Of a stretch of DNA of 64,000 bases, positions 17,091 to 26,728 are shown piece after piece. The position numbers and the translations under genes are program-made. Source of the stretch: Aldersonia sp. NBC_00410 (GTDB lineage Bacteria; Actinomycetota; Actinomycetes; Mycobacteriales; Mycobacteriaceae); assembly GCF_026342035.1 (NCBI RefSeq), contig NZ_JAPENM010000001.1:62001-126000 (forward strand), written 5' to 3'. The notes under the pieces were generated by a model. That model had not been told where the DNA came from, did not search any database, and worked only from the letters and a program-made list of their open reading frames with translations. Numbering within the stretch: position 1 is the stretch's first letter; each line of letters starts with the position of its first letter.

Positions 17091-18466
17091 GGCCGGGTAA
17101 GAGATTGGCCGCAGGGCCATTTGGAAAGCTCGCCGTCGTGACGATGGCGGCGATTACCGCGCTGACGGTCGGAGGCTGCGCGGGCGCCGGGTCGTTCGGC
17201 AGCGGCGGTGAGGACACGGTGACGATCGCGATCGTGTCGAACTCGCAGATGCAGGATGCGATCAGCCTGTCGGACAAGTTCGAGGCCGAGAACCCGGGTA
17301 TCAAGCTGAAGTTCGTCTCCCTGTCGGAGAACGAGGCGCGTGCCAAGATCACCGCTTCGGTCGCGACCGGTGGCGGCGAGTTCGACGTGGTGATGATCAG
17401 CAACTTCGAGACCCCGCAGTGGGCCGAGAATGGTTGGCTGGTCAACCTTTCCGACTACGCCCGGGAGACACCGAACTACGACGAGCAGGACTTCATTCCG
17501 TCGCTGCGAAAGTCCTTGTCCTACGACGGCGATTTGTATTCGGTGCCGTTCTACGGCGAGTCGTCGTTCCTGATGTATCGCAAGGATCTGTTCGAGCAGG
17601 CCGGCCTCACCATGCCGGCACAGCCCACCTGGGAGGAAGTGGCCGGATTCGCCGCCAAGCTCGATGATCCCGACGCGGACATGTCCGGCATCTGTCTGCG
17701 CGGCAAGCCCGGCTGGGGCGAGGTGCTCGCGCCGCTCGACACCGTGATCAACGCCTTCGGCGGTCGCTGGTTCGACGAGAACTGGAACGCCCAGCTCGAC
17801 AGTCCCGAGGTACGCCGTGCCGTGCAGTTCTACGTCGACACGGTCCGTGAGCACGGCGAACCAGGCGCGGCCACCAGTGGATTCAGTGAATGTGCCACGC
17901 AGCTCGCCCAGGGCAACACGGCGATGTGGTACGACGCCACCTCCGCAGTGTCGGTGCTCGAGGATCCCGCCGAGAGCACGGTGGTCGGCAAGATCGGCTA
18001 CGCGCCGGCACCGGCGATGGCGAAGGCGGACAACGGCTGGCTCTACTCCTGGTCGCTCGCCATCCCGAAGACCAGCCAGAACCCGGATGCGGCATGGAAG
18101 TTCGTCTCCTGGATGACCAGCAAGGACTACATCCGGACGGTCGGCGAGGAACTCGGCTGGTCGCGCGTGCCGCCGGGCAGTCGGCTCTCCACCTACGAGA
18201 TCCCCGAATACAAGGAAGCTTCGGCTGCCTTCGGCCCACCGACGCTTGCCGCGATGGCGGCCGCAGATCCGGAAAAGCCTACGGTTCAGCCGGTTCCGTA
18301 CACGGGGATTCAGTTCCTGACCATTCCGGAGTTTCAGGATCTCGGCACCCGGGTGAGCCAGCAGATCAGTTCCGCCGTGGCAGGGCGGACCAGCGTCGAC
18401 GACGCGCTCAAACAGGCCCAGAAGTACGCCGAAGTGGTCGGCAAAACCTACCAGGAGGAGCAGTAG
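17087..18466 (+). CDS. polyol/sugar ABC importer substrate-binding lipoprotein
   Basis: The 459-residue product has a lipoprotein signal ending LTVGGC, with Cys31 as the lipidation site. A family-1 solute-binding fold follows: VTIAIVSNSQMQDAISLSDKFEAENPGIKL, then GGGEFDVVMISNFETPQWAENGWL and FYGESSFLMYRKDLF. The lengths and motifs match mannitol/sorbitol-binding proteins of the SmoE/MtlE group. The ribosome site GGAGGAG overlaps the end of the regulator gene. The protein delivers ligand to the two permeases encoded next. Confidence 0.87.
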   Translation: MRPGKRLAAGPFGKLAVVTMAAITALTVGGCAGAGSFGSGGEDTVTIAIVSNSQMQDAISLSDKFEAENPGIKLKFVSLSENEARAKITASVATGGGEFDVVMISNFETPQWAENGWLVNLSDYARETPNYDEQDFIPSLRKSLSYDGDLYSVPFYGESSFLMYRKDLFEQAGLTMPAQPTWEEVAGFAAKLDDPDADMSGICLRGKPGWGEVLAPLDTVINAFGGRWFDENWNAQLDSPEVRRAVQFYVDTVREHGEPGAATSGFSECATQLAQGNTAMWYDATSAVSVLEDPAESTVVGKIGYAPAPAMAKADNGWLYSWSLAIPKTSQNPDAAWKFVSWMTSKDYIRTVGEELGWSRVPPGSRLSTYEIPEYKEASAAFGPPTLAAMAAADPEKPTVQPVPYTGIQFLTIPEFQDLGTRVSQQISSAVAGRTSVDDALKQAQKYAEVVGKTYQEEQ

Positions 18467-18468
18467 TC

Positions 18469-19431
18469 ATGACCGCCACTGCACCCACGGCCCCCGCCTC
18501 CGCGGCGCCGACCAAGGTGACCACGCTGCACTCCAAGCGTGACACCATCACCCGCGCCGAAGGCTGGCGCCGACGCGGCCCACTGCTACCCGCACTGATC
18601 TTCATGATCGTGGTCACGCAGATCCCGTTCCTGTTCACCCTGTACTACTCAACCCAGTCGTGGAACCTGGTGCGGCCCGGCTCGCGACACTTCGTCGGGT
18701 TGCAGAACTACGCCGACGTGTTCGCCGACCGCCAGTTCTGGCAGGTCACCATCAACACCATCGTCCTGATTGTCGGCACGGTGATCATCTCGGTATTCCT
18801 CGGCCTGCTGCTCGCGTTGCTGCTCGACCGCAAGTTCCTGGGTCGTGGCATCGTGCGCACCCTGCTGATCACCCCGTTTCTGGTGACACCCGTTGCCGCG
18901 GCATTGATCTGGAAAACCACCATGCTCGATCCGGTCTACGGCCTGGTCAACTGGGCACTGAGCCCGTTCGGTGTGGGCCAGGTCGACTGGGTGAGCAAGT
19001 TCCCCCTCCCCGCGGTGATGGCCGACCTGGTATGGCAGTGGACGCCATTCATGATGCTGCTGATTCTCGCCGGCCTGCAGTCGATGCCGCGCGACATCCT
19101 CGAAGCCGGCCGCGTGGACGGGGCCGGTGCGTTCAAACTGTTTCGCGAACTCACGTTGCCGCATCTGCGCCGATTCATCGAACTCGGCGCCGTGCTCGGT
19201 GCGATCTACCTGGTCAACACCTTCGACGCGGTGTACATGATGACCCAGGGCGGACCCGGCGTGGCCAGCGCCAACCTGCCGTTCTACATCTACCAACGCG
19301 CCTTCCTCGGCTTCGACATCGGCCAGGCCGCGGCCATGGGCGTGATCGTCGTCATCGGCACCATGGTCGTCGCCTCGTTCGCGCTGCGACTGATCTTCAA
19401 GAGCTTCACCGGAAAGGAGGAGGCGGCATGA
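18469..19431 (+). CDS. polyol/sugar ABC importer permease 1 (MalF type)
   Basis: The 320-residue membrane protein has about six transmembrane segments, beginning with LLPALIFMIVVTQIPFLFTL. It carries the EAA loop ILEAGRVDGAGAFKLFRELTLPHLR, which contacts the ATPase. It starts 2 bases after the binding-protein stop, with GGAGGAG as ribosome site inside that gene. Its stop overlaps the next permease ATG. It is one half of the heterodimeric channel of the sugar importer. Confidence 0.87.
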   Translation: MTATAPTAPASAAPTKVTTLHSKRDTITRAEGWRRRGPLLPALIFMIVVTQIPFLFTLYYSTQSWNLVRPGSRHFVGLQNYADVFADRQFWQVTINTIVLIVGTVIISVFLGLLLALLLDRKFLGRGIVRTLLITPFLVTPVAAALIWKTTMLDPVYGLVNWALSPFGVGQVDWVSKFPLPAVMADLVWQWTPFMMLLILAGLQSMPRDILEAGRVDGAGAFKLFRELTLPHLRRFIELGAVLGAIYLVNTFDAVYMMTQGGPGVASANLPFYIYQRAFLGFDIGQAAAMGVIVVIGTMVVASFALRLIFKSFTGKEEAA

Positions 19432-20312
19432 GTACAACGACGGCCACCGAGGCGACCAGATCCGATGCCGGCCCGGCCAAGGCAGGTGACATCAAGTCAC
19501 GCCGCTGGAAGACCGACTCGCTGTGGGGCTTGCTCGCCTGGATCATCGGCATCGCGTTCTTCTTCCCGGTCCTGTGGATGGTGCTGACCTCGTTCAAACA
19601 AGAGGCCGACGCCTACACCGACCCGCCGAAACTGTTCTTCACTCCGACGCTGGACCAGTACCGATCGGTCCTCGACAGTGGGATCGGGACGGCGCTGATG
19701 AACTCGCTGTTCGCGACTGCGGTGTCCACGATTTTCGTGCTGGCCCTGGGTGTTCCGGCGGCGTTCGCGCTGTCACTGCGCCCGGTCCGCAAGACCCAGG
19801 ACGCCTTGTTCTTCTTCATCAGCACCAAAATGCTGCCACTGGTGGCGGCGATAATCCCGCTCTACGTCATCGTCGGCGACATCGGCATGCTGGACAACAT
19901 CTGGACGCTCGTCATCCTTTACACCTCGATGAGCCTGCCCATCGCAGTCTGGATGATGCGCTCGTTCTTCCTCGAAGTGCCCAGCGAACTTCTCGAGGCC
20001 GCGAGCATGGACGGCGCGAGCCTGTGGACCTCGGTCCGCGAGGTGATCCTGCCGCTGGTCTCCCCTGGCATCGCCGCGACCGCGCTGATCTGCGTCATCT
20101 TCTCCTGGAACGAATTCTTCTTCGCGGTCAACCTGACTGCCGTTCAGGCACAGACACTGCCGGTGTTCCTGGTCGGCTTCATCACCGGGCAGGGCCTCTA
20201 CTGGGCCGAGCTATCCGCCGCCGCGGTACTCACCGCCCTACCCGTCATCCTCGCCGGCTGGTTCGCGCAGAACAAACTCGTGCGCGGCCTGTCCTTCGGC
20301 GCCATCAAATAG
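19428..20312 (+). CDS. polyol/sugar ABC importer permease 2 (MalG type)
   Basis: This 294-residue membrane protein begins MSTTTATEATRSD, and its first transmembrane segment is LLAWIIGIAFFFPVLWMVLTSF. The EAA loop reads LLEAASMDGASLWTSVREVILPLVSPG. The ATG overlaps the stop of permease 1 (ATGA), and AAGGAGGAGG upstream is a strong ribosome site. It pairs with permease 1 in the membrane. The segment KTQDALFFFISTKMLPLVAAI is typical of polyol-type MalG proteins. Confidence 0.87.
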   Translation: MSTTTATEATRSDAGPAKAGDIKSRRWKTDSLWGLLAWIIGIAFFFPVLWMVLTSFKQEADAYTDPPKLFFTPTLDQYRSVLDSGIGTALMNSLFATAVSTIFVLALGVPAAFALSLRPVRKTQDALFFFISTKMLPLVAAIIPLYVIVGDIGMLDNIWTLVILYTSMSLPIAVWMMRSFFLEVPSELLEAASMDGASLWTSVREVILPLVSPGIAATALICVIFSWNEFFFAVNLTAVQAQTLPVFLVGFITGQGLYWAELSAAAVLTALPVILAGWFAQNKLVRGLSFGAIK

Positions 20313-20348
20313 ACCGTCCCGAATAGACTCTCCGAGGAGCACATCATC

Positions 20349-21458
<1,110 letters not shown>

Positions 21459-21503
21459 CGGCGAATCCAGCGCCCGATCAACACGGGGGGGTTGGATACG
21501 CGG

Positions 21504-23129
21504 TCAACCGTTGGCGAATTCGGCGAGCCCGGTCGAAACCCGTTCGGGCATGCCGTCGTTCTGGCGGGCGGATGCGGTCAACACGTCGATGTGGTTGTAA
21601 CCGGCCAGGGTCAGCAGTACATCGCCGGGGCGTACGTCGGGAGTGGCGCCGAGTCCGTCGGCGGCCTGTGCGGTGAAGACGCGATGGCGCACAATTCCGT
21701 CCGGATGCAGCAGGTGGGCGGCGATGTCCGAGTCGCCGGCCGCGGACATGTCGACCGGCAGCCGGCTCGGGAAGTACCACTCGGTGAAGTCGAGCGGCTG
21801 CTCGCACAGGTTGCGGGCCAACTGCCCGATCGCGGTGACCTCGCGGCTCGGATCGCTGAACGCAGTGGTCGGCACCGCGTCGTAGTCGTCCCAGCCGTAC
21901 ACCGCCGCCGGATCGGCGGGCGCGACGAGCGCCGGGTTCGGCTGCGGAAAAGACTTGGGCCGCACCGGTCCCCGGGGAAATCCCACACTGGCTTGGATGA
22001 ATCCGAACGGCATCGAGTTGTCGTCCATGATCATGCCGAGCACCGCATTGTTGGTCGCATGCAGTGCCCGTACATCGGGCATGCCGGTGATGAATCCCGC
22101 GTAGTCGGCCGACAGGAGCGTCCGCAGGGTGAGGTCGATGTTCGGATTGTGTGGCAGCCGGGCGACGATGTCGTCGACGCCGCCGGGATCGAGGCGCGCG
22201 GCCAGCCCCGTCATCGCCAGCATGTTCGTGGTCTCCGGGTTGATCACTGCCGGAAGCCGGAGCACCGGCGAGAGTGCGGCAACCGCGTCCGCGGAGCCAC
22301 TTGGCAGGCTCACCTCGGTCGGCAGGTCTGGTCCGGGCGAGCCCGGCGCGATCACCGTGTCGAGCGCGAAGTACCCGGCGCATTGGGCGAATCCGGCGTC
22401 GTCGGTGGTCGCCGGGTTCGCATCGAAATCCCACTCCGCGAAATAGCCGGTGATCGAACCGCCGAGCGAGTGGCCGCCGCAGAGAACCTTGTCGCGGCGA
22501 GTCGCGGGATCGGGCAACTCGTGACGCAGCAGGTCGTACTGGTCGCGCAGCGTCTGCGCGAGGCCGATGTCGGCGAGCCAGGCGGTCTGCGCGCCGTCGG
22601 CGTACCCGGCGAAGCTCTTCCCGTCGACGGGTGCGCCGTGAAAGTAGTAGTCGGTGGCTACGTCGAGATCGCCCGCGGCCAGACCCGCCGCGGTTCCGGT
22701 GTGGTCCTCGAGGCAGTTCGAGCGGCGGTCCAGCGCCCAGAACTCGATCTGCCTGCCCTGTGCCGCGGCCGCCGAAACCGTGTTGCGTGCAACGCTTTCG
22801 AACGCACCCGCGCCTTCGAAAATGCCGGGCTGCGCGATCAGGATGCGGTCGGCGTCCGCCGCGAGGTCGGGCCCGTTCGCCGCCCGGAATCGCAGATACG
22901 ACAACCGGTCGCATGCGGCGGGGTGCGGCTGCACGGCGGCCGGCAGCGGCGCGGGTATCGAGACGACGGTCTCGACGACGTCGGTGATCGGGGAGCTCGA
23001 CTCGACCGGAGTTTCGGCTCTACCCGGCTGCGCGGACGCGAGCGCGGGCGGAAGGGCGATGCCGGCACTGAACGCGCAGGTGACGACGAAAACCCGAGGC
23101 ACCCACGTGTGTCGCCGAAAGATTCGCAC
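21504..23129 (-). CDS. secreted alpha/beta-hydrolase (esterase/lipase-like)
   Basis: The 541-residue product has a signal peptide ending near ALASA-QP (residue 33). It carries the nucleophile elbow VLCGGHSLGGSITGYFAEWDFD and an early ILIAQPGIFEGAGAFESVA segment that could form the oxyanion region. A late LLTLAGYNHIDVLT provides a candidate catalytic histidine (GYNHID). The combination and size resemble secreted mycobacterial and nocardial esterases. The substrate is unknown. It converges on the sugar ATPase and diverges from a VOC-protein gene 78 bases away. Confidence 0.75.
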   Translation of the reverse strand: MRIFRRHTWVPRVFVVTCAFSAGIALPPALASAQPGRAETPVESSSPITDVVETVVSIPAPLPAAVQPHPAACDRLSYLRFRAANGPDLAADADRILIAQPGIFEGAGAFESVARNTVSAAAAQGRQIEFWALDRRSNCLEDHTGTAAGLAAGDLDVATDYYFHGAPVDGKSFAGYADGAQTAWLADIGLAQTLRDQYDLLRHELPDPATRRDKVLCGGHSLGGSITGYFAEWDFDANPATTDDAGFAQCAGYFALDTVIAPGSPGPDLPTEVSLPSGSADAVAALSPVLRLPAVINPETTNMLAMTGLAARLDPGGVDDIVARLPHNPNIDLTLRTLLSADYAGFITGMPDVRALHATNNAVLGMIMDDNSMPFGFIQASVGFPRGPVRPKSFPQPNPALVAPADPAAVYGWDDYDAVPTTAFSDPSREVTAIGQLARNLCEQPLDFTEWYFPSRLPVDMSAAGDSDIAAHLLHPDGIVRHRVFTAQAADGLGATPDVRPGDVLLTLAGYNHIDVLTASARQNDGMPERVSTGLAEFANG

Positions 23130-23207
23130 GACCCATTTTCAACGAGGACCGGAGATGTCCGCAATAGGGTCGAGACTGTTGATTACCGACAAAGAGAGGG
23201 GATCACG

Positions 23208-23582
23208 ATGGACTGGACACTCGAACTCGTCATTCTTCCGGTGACCGACGTCGACAAGGCCAAGGACTTCTACACCTCGATCGGCTTCAACGCCGACCAC
23301 GACCACACGGTCAGCGAAGATCTGCGTTTCGTTCAGCTGACCCCGCCGGGCTCGAATTGCTCGATTGCAATCGGGAAGAACGTCACGGACGCGGAACCGG
23401 GCTCGGTGAAGGGCCTGACGATCTGCGTCTCGGACCTCGACGTGGCCCGCAAGACCCTCCTGGACGCGGGCGTAGATGCCAGTGAGGTCGACATCCAGGC
23501 CTGGGGGCACTTCGTCTACTTCGCCGATCCGGACGGCAATCAGTGGTCGCTGCAGTATCTGCCGTACCGCTACGGCAAGTAG
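23208..23582 (+). CDS. VOC-fold (glyoxalase/bleomycin-resistance-like) protein
   Basis: The 124-residue protein is a short vicinal-oxygen-chelate protein. It reads LVILPVTDVDKAKDFYTSIGFNADHDH, then VKGLTICVSDLDVARKTLLDAG and ends FVYFADPDGNQWSLQYLPYR. The DPDGN motif and paired beta-alpha-beta-beta-beta units are diagnostic. AGAGAGGGG precedes the ATG at 23208. Metal ligands and substrate are not certain. It abuts the small membrane protein gene in convergent orientation with no gap between the stops. Confidence 0.8.
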   Translation: MDWTLELVILPVTDVDKAKDFYTSIGFNADHDHTVSEDLRFVQLTPPGSNCSIAIGKNVTDAEPGSVKGLTICVSDLDVARKTLLDAGVDASEVDIQAWGHFVYFADPDGNQWSLQYLPYRYGK

Positions 23583-23780
23583 TCAGCGGGTGATCTTGTA
23601 ACCGACGAATGCGACGAGCAGGACCGCGGCGAGCAGCGCCCAGCCGAAGCCGGCCAAGAACCAAATCAGCGCGAAGCCGACCAGGGCGGGTACGCCGAGC
23701 ACGCCCACCATCACCGGGCTCTCCTTGACCGTCTCCAGCGCGGCGCCGGCGGTCTGCTTGTCGAGCTTCTTGCCTGCCAT
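23583..23780 (-). CDS. small two-helix membrane protein
   Basis: The 65-residue protein begins MAGKKLDKQTAGAALETVKESPV. Two hydrophobic helices then follow, about residues 24-42 and 45-62 (VGVLGVPALVGFALIWFLAG and GWALLAAVLLVAFVGYKI). It ends with a basic K-I-T-R. GAGGTATCACC precedes the ATG, giving a plausible ribosome site. I do not recognise a named family; similar short proteins are common in actinobacteria. Confidence 0.65.
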   Translation of the reverse strand: MAGKKLDKQTAGAALETVKESPVMVGVLGVPALVGFALIWFLAGFGWALLAAVLLVAFVGYKITR

Positions 23781-23853
23781 GGTGATACCTCTTCGTGCTG
23801 CCGGTGTCGGATGTGTCCGGTTGCCACCAGGCTACCCGTGCGGCACTGCCCCG

Positions 23854-25968
23854 CTATTCGACCGGTGTGAGCTCCTTGCGCCGAGATCGCAGTGGATTCC
23901 ACCAGTTTGCGGCGCCCATCAGTGTGACCAACGCCGGCACCAGCAGCATCCGGATGATCGTCGCATCGATGGCGATCGCGATCGCCATACCGAGGCCGGC
24001 AATTTTCATCAGGTTTACGGCCGAGAGCGCCGCCGCGCCGGTGACGATCAGCAGTAACAACGCCGCCGAGGTGATCACCCGTCCAGTGCTGGAGAGGCCG
24101 ATCCGGACGGCACCGGGCGTGTCGGCACCGCTATCGTGTGCCTCGACCATTCGCGACATGAGGAAGACCTCGTAGTCGGTGGAGAGCCCGAACACGACCG
24201 CAACAATCATGATGATCGCGGCGGCAGGCAACGGACCGCCGGTGATACCGAGGAACTCGGCCCGCGCGCTGTTCTGAAACAACCAGGTCAGAATCCCGAA
24301 AGTGGCTGCAAGAGAAAGGAATGCCATCAGCACGGCCTTGATCGGCAACACCACCGATCGGAACGCAAGGAACATCAGCACCAGCGTGGCCGTAACCATG
24401 ACGAGCACCATCAGCGGGAAGCCGTGCAGAATCGCGTCGGTGCTGTCGGCCTCGAGTGCGTTCTCACCACCTACGAGAACCGTGACATCGTCGGGGAAAT
24501 CCAATGTTCGGATCGCCGCGATCGCGTCCGCGGAGCCGATAGAGAAGTCGCTGCTGGTCAGCGTCGCACGCAGGACCGTGAAGTCCGGTCCGGCCACGAT
24601 CTGATCGACGGAACTCACGTCCTCGAGCGACCGCATGGACTCGGTAACCGCGTTCACGTCGGCCGGATTCGCCGGACTCCCACCATCACCCCGAACGATC
24701 ACCACCGCCCCGTTGCCGGCGTCCGGGAACTGGTCAGTGACCAGGGTCTGCGCCTCGCGCGCCGGGTTGCCGACAGGCAGCCCCGACACATCCAGACTGC
24801 CGAGTTTCAATCCGAATGCGGGTGCGGCCAGCACCGCGAGCACGCCGACCACGACGAGAGCAATCGTCCATGGTCGCGCAATCACGAAGTCCGCGAGCCG
24901 GGTCCACAGCACCTTCGACCGCTCCTCGGCACGCGTGACCGACACCCGGCGCCAAGACCACGCATCGACGCGGCCGCCCAGCAGGGCGAGTACCGCAGGA
25001 ACCGCGGTGACCGAAACCAGCGCCGCCAGGGCCACGGCGATCATCGCGCCGTAGCCGAGTGAACGCAGCATCGGAATCGGGTAGACCATCATCCCCGCGA
25101 ACCCGCAGACCAAAAGCAGCGCCGAGAAGGCAATGGTGCGGCCCGCGGTGACCAGCGCGCGCTGAGCCGCCGCGATCGGATCGAGCCCACTGCGTGTTTC
25201 CTCACGGAATCGGGTGACCAGAAACAGCCCATAGTCGATGGCGATTCCCAGCCCAAGGATCGACGCCATGTTCACCGCGAAGGCACTGACGTCGGTCGCG
25301 TACGACAGCGCGCGTAGCGCACCCAACGACCCGAAGACCGCCAATCCCCCTACCGCGAGCGGGATCAGAGCGGCGACAACACCACCGAACACGAACACCA
25401 GTAGCACCAGCGTGATTGGGATAGCGACCGCTTCCGCACGGACCAGATCGTGCTCGGACTGCTCGTTGTAGGCCACCGTTGTCGCGTTCCAGCCGGCGAA
25501 GGCGGTCTGGACTCCAGCCACCTGCGCGGCGTCGACAACAGCGGGATAGTCGGCCAGCCGTTCGCTTTCATCACCGGCCAGGGTGAGTATCGCAAGCGCC
25601 TTCGTATGGTCCGCCGAAACCAACGAATCGGCGACAACCGGCATCGACGTCCAGTACGACTCGGGCGACTTGGTCAATGAGTCGCGGTCGATCGAACCGA
25701 GGCTTTCGCGGACCTGCGGGCCTATGTCGTCGACGGTCTGGCCATCGGGCGCCGTGTAGATGACGACCACGTCAGCGGCCTGCCGGCCGAACGCATCTCC
25801 GATCAGGCGTTCCACCTCTGCCGAATCGCTGTTCGGGTCGGCATACCCAGCGAGATTGAGCCGATCGAAGACACCGAGGCCCCACAGTCCGGACAGCAGC
25901 AACAGCGAAACCACTATCCACACCACTGCTCGTCGAAACCGCAGGATCCACTCGGCATACCGGATCAT
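23854..25968 (-). CDS. MMPL/RND-type membrane transporter
   Basis: The 704-residue protein has the two-repeat RND layout: one transmembrane helix, a large extracytoplasmic loop, five helices, then the same again. Recognisable segments are SILGLGIAIDYGLFLVTRFREE in the first half and VVFGLSTDYEVFLMSRMVEAHDSG in the second, each carrying the proton-relay Asp-Tyr pair of MMPL proteins. Members export lipids or drugs using the proton gradient. The ATG at 25968 (MIRYAEWILRF) is chosen because the longer reading runs through the operator region. It diverges from a TetR gene that probably represses it. Confidence 0.87.
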   Translation of the reverse strand: MIRYAEWILRFRRAVVWIVVSLLLLSGLWGLGVFDRLNLAGYADPNSDSAEVERLIGDAFGRQAADVVVIYTAPDGQTVDDIGPQVRESLGSIDRDSLTKSPESYWTSMPVVADSLVSADHTKALAILTLAGDESERLADYPAVVDAAQVAGVQTAFAGWNATTVAYNEQSEHDLVRAEAVAIPITLVLLVFVFGGVVAALIPLAVGGLAVFGSLGALRALSYATDVSAFAVNMASILGLGIAIDYGLFLVTRFREETRSGLDPIAAAQRALVTAGRTIAFSALLLVCGFAGMMVYPIPMLRSLGYGAMIAVALAALVSVTAVPAVLALLGGRVDAWSWRRVSVTRAEERSKVLWTRLADFVIARPWTIALVVVGVLAVLAAPAFGLKLGSLDVSGLPVGNPAREAQTLVTDQFPDAGNGAVVIVRGDGGSPANPADVNAVTESMRSLEDVSSVDQIVAGPDFTVLRATLTSSDFSIGSADAIAAIRTLDFPDDVTVLVGGENALEADSTDAILHGFPLMVLVMVTATLVLMFLAFRSVVLPIKAVLMAFLSLAATFGILTWLFQNSARAEFLGITGGPLPAAAIIMIVAVVFGLSTDYEVFLMSRMVEAHDSGADTPGAVRIGLSSTGRVITSAALLLLIVTGAAALSAVNLMKIAGLGMAIAIAIDATIIRMLLVPALVTLMGAANWWNPLRSRRKELTPVE

Positions 25969-26025
25969 TGCCCGCCCCCGTTCGGTCCGCACGGCCCGCC
26001 TGCCGCAAACGATATGAGAGTAAAC

Positions 26026-26042
26026 GTCACACTGCAAGTGAC
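26026..26042. promoter_or_regulatory. candidate TetR operator between the MMPL and TetR genes
   Basis: An inverted repeat GTCAC at 26026-26030 and GTGAC at 26038-26042, with 7 bases between the arms, sits in the 107-base divergent gap. Such short dyads are typical TetR sites. A TATCCT hexamer at 26063-26068 could be the -10 of a near-leaderless TetR transcript starting at the GTG at 26076. Confidence 0.55.
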
Positions 26043-26075
26043 TATCACGATTTGTCGGCCGCTATCCTTAGCCCC

Positions 26076-26702
26076 GTGAGCGAGCGACCGACCGAACCAT
26101 TCGGACTGCGGAGCCAACTCCGTGTCGCCGCGATGCGGGAGGTGCAGAAGGCCGCCCTCGACCTGTTCGACAGCGAGGGATACGGCAACGTCACCATCGA
26201 ACGGATCGCCGGCGTCGCCGGCGTATCGCCAAGCTCGATCTACCGCTATTTCGGAACCAAAGAGATGCTGGTCGTTTGGGACGACTACGAAACACACGCC
26301 ATCGATATGGTTCGCGAAGCATGCCGCCACGCCGCCGGACTCGAGGAACTGATCGGCACGGCGAAACTCGCAGCGCCACTGCTCAGTGCGGCAATACTGT
26401 CCGGCGACGAGAGCTTCATCAAGCGCCGAATGAAGCTCATCAACGCGGAGGACGAGATCCGTGCCGGCCACCTTCGCGTGATCCAACGGCTCGAAGGCCG
26501 ACTGCGCGAGCCGATAGCCGAATGCCTGCATCTCGATCCGTTCGGGCTGACAATCCGGCTCATAGTCGCGCAAGTGATATGGAGTTTCGTCGCCGCTCTC
26601 GACTGCTGGGTCGACGGCAGCTTCGCAGAACCGTTGCAGGACCTGCTGACCGAGGCTCTGGACAGAGTCCTGACCGGGATATCCGCCCAGCTCGATAGTT
26701 AG
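26076..26702 (+). CDS. TetR-family transcriptional repressor
   Basis: The 208-residue product has the N-terminal TetR helix-turn-helix ALDLFDSEGYGNVTIERIAGVAGVSPSSIYRYFGTKEML (residues about 25-65, described by its parts). A helical ligand-binding domain with a conserved tryptophan-rich end (VIWSFVAALDCWVDG) follows. The GTG at 26076 is the start. The gene diverges from the MMPL transporter, the common arrangement for efflux control. It converges with the P450 gene, the two stops being 26 bases apart. Confidence 0.85.
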   Translation: MSERPTEPFGLRSQLRVAAMREVQKAALDLFDSEGYGNVTIERIAGVAGVSPSSIYRYFGTKEMLVVWDDYETHAIDMVREACRHAAGLEELIGTAKLAAPLLSAAILSGDESFIKRRMKLINAEDEIRAGHLRVIQRLEGRLREPIAECLHLDPFGLTIRLIVAQVIWSFVAALDCWVDGSFAEPLQDLLTEALDRVLTGISAQLDS

Positions 26703-26728
26703 CGCACACTTTTGCGAACTGCCGCCGG

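Noticed and set aside
21478-22914. Minus-strand frame of 478 codons overlapping the secreted esterase
   Set aside because: It is a frame shadow of the esterase gene, which has a signal peptide and GHSLG motif in its own frame.
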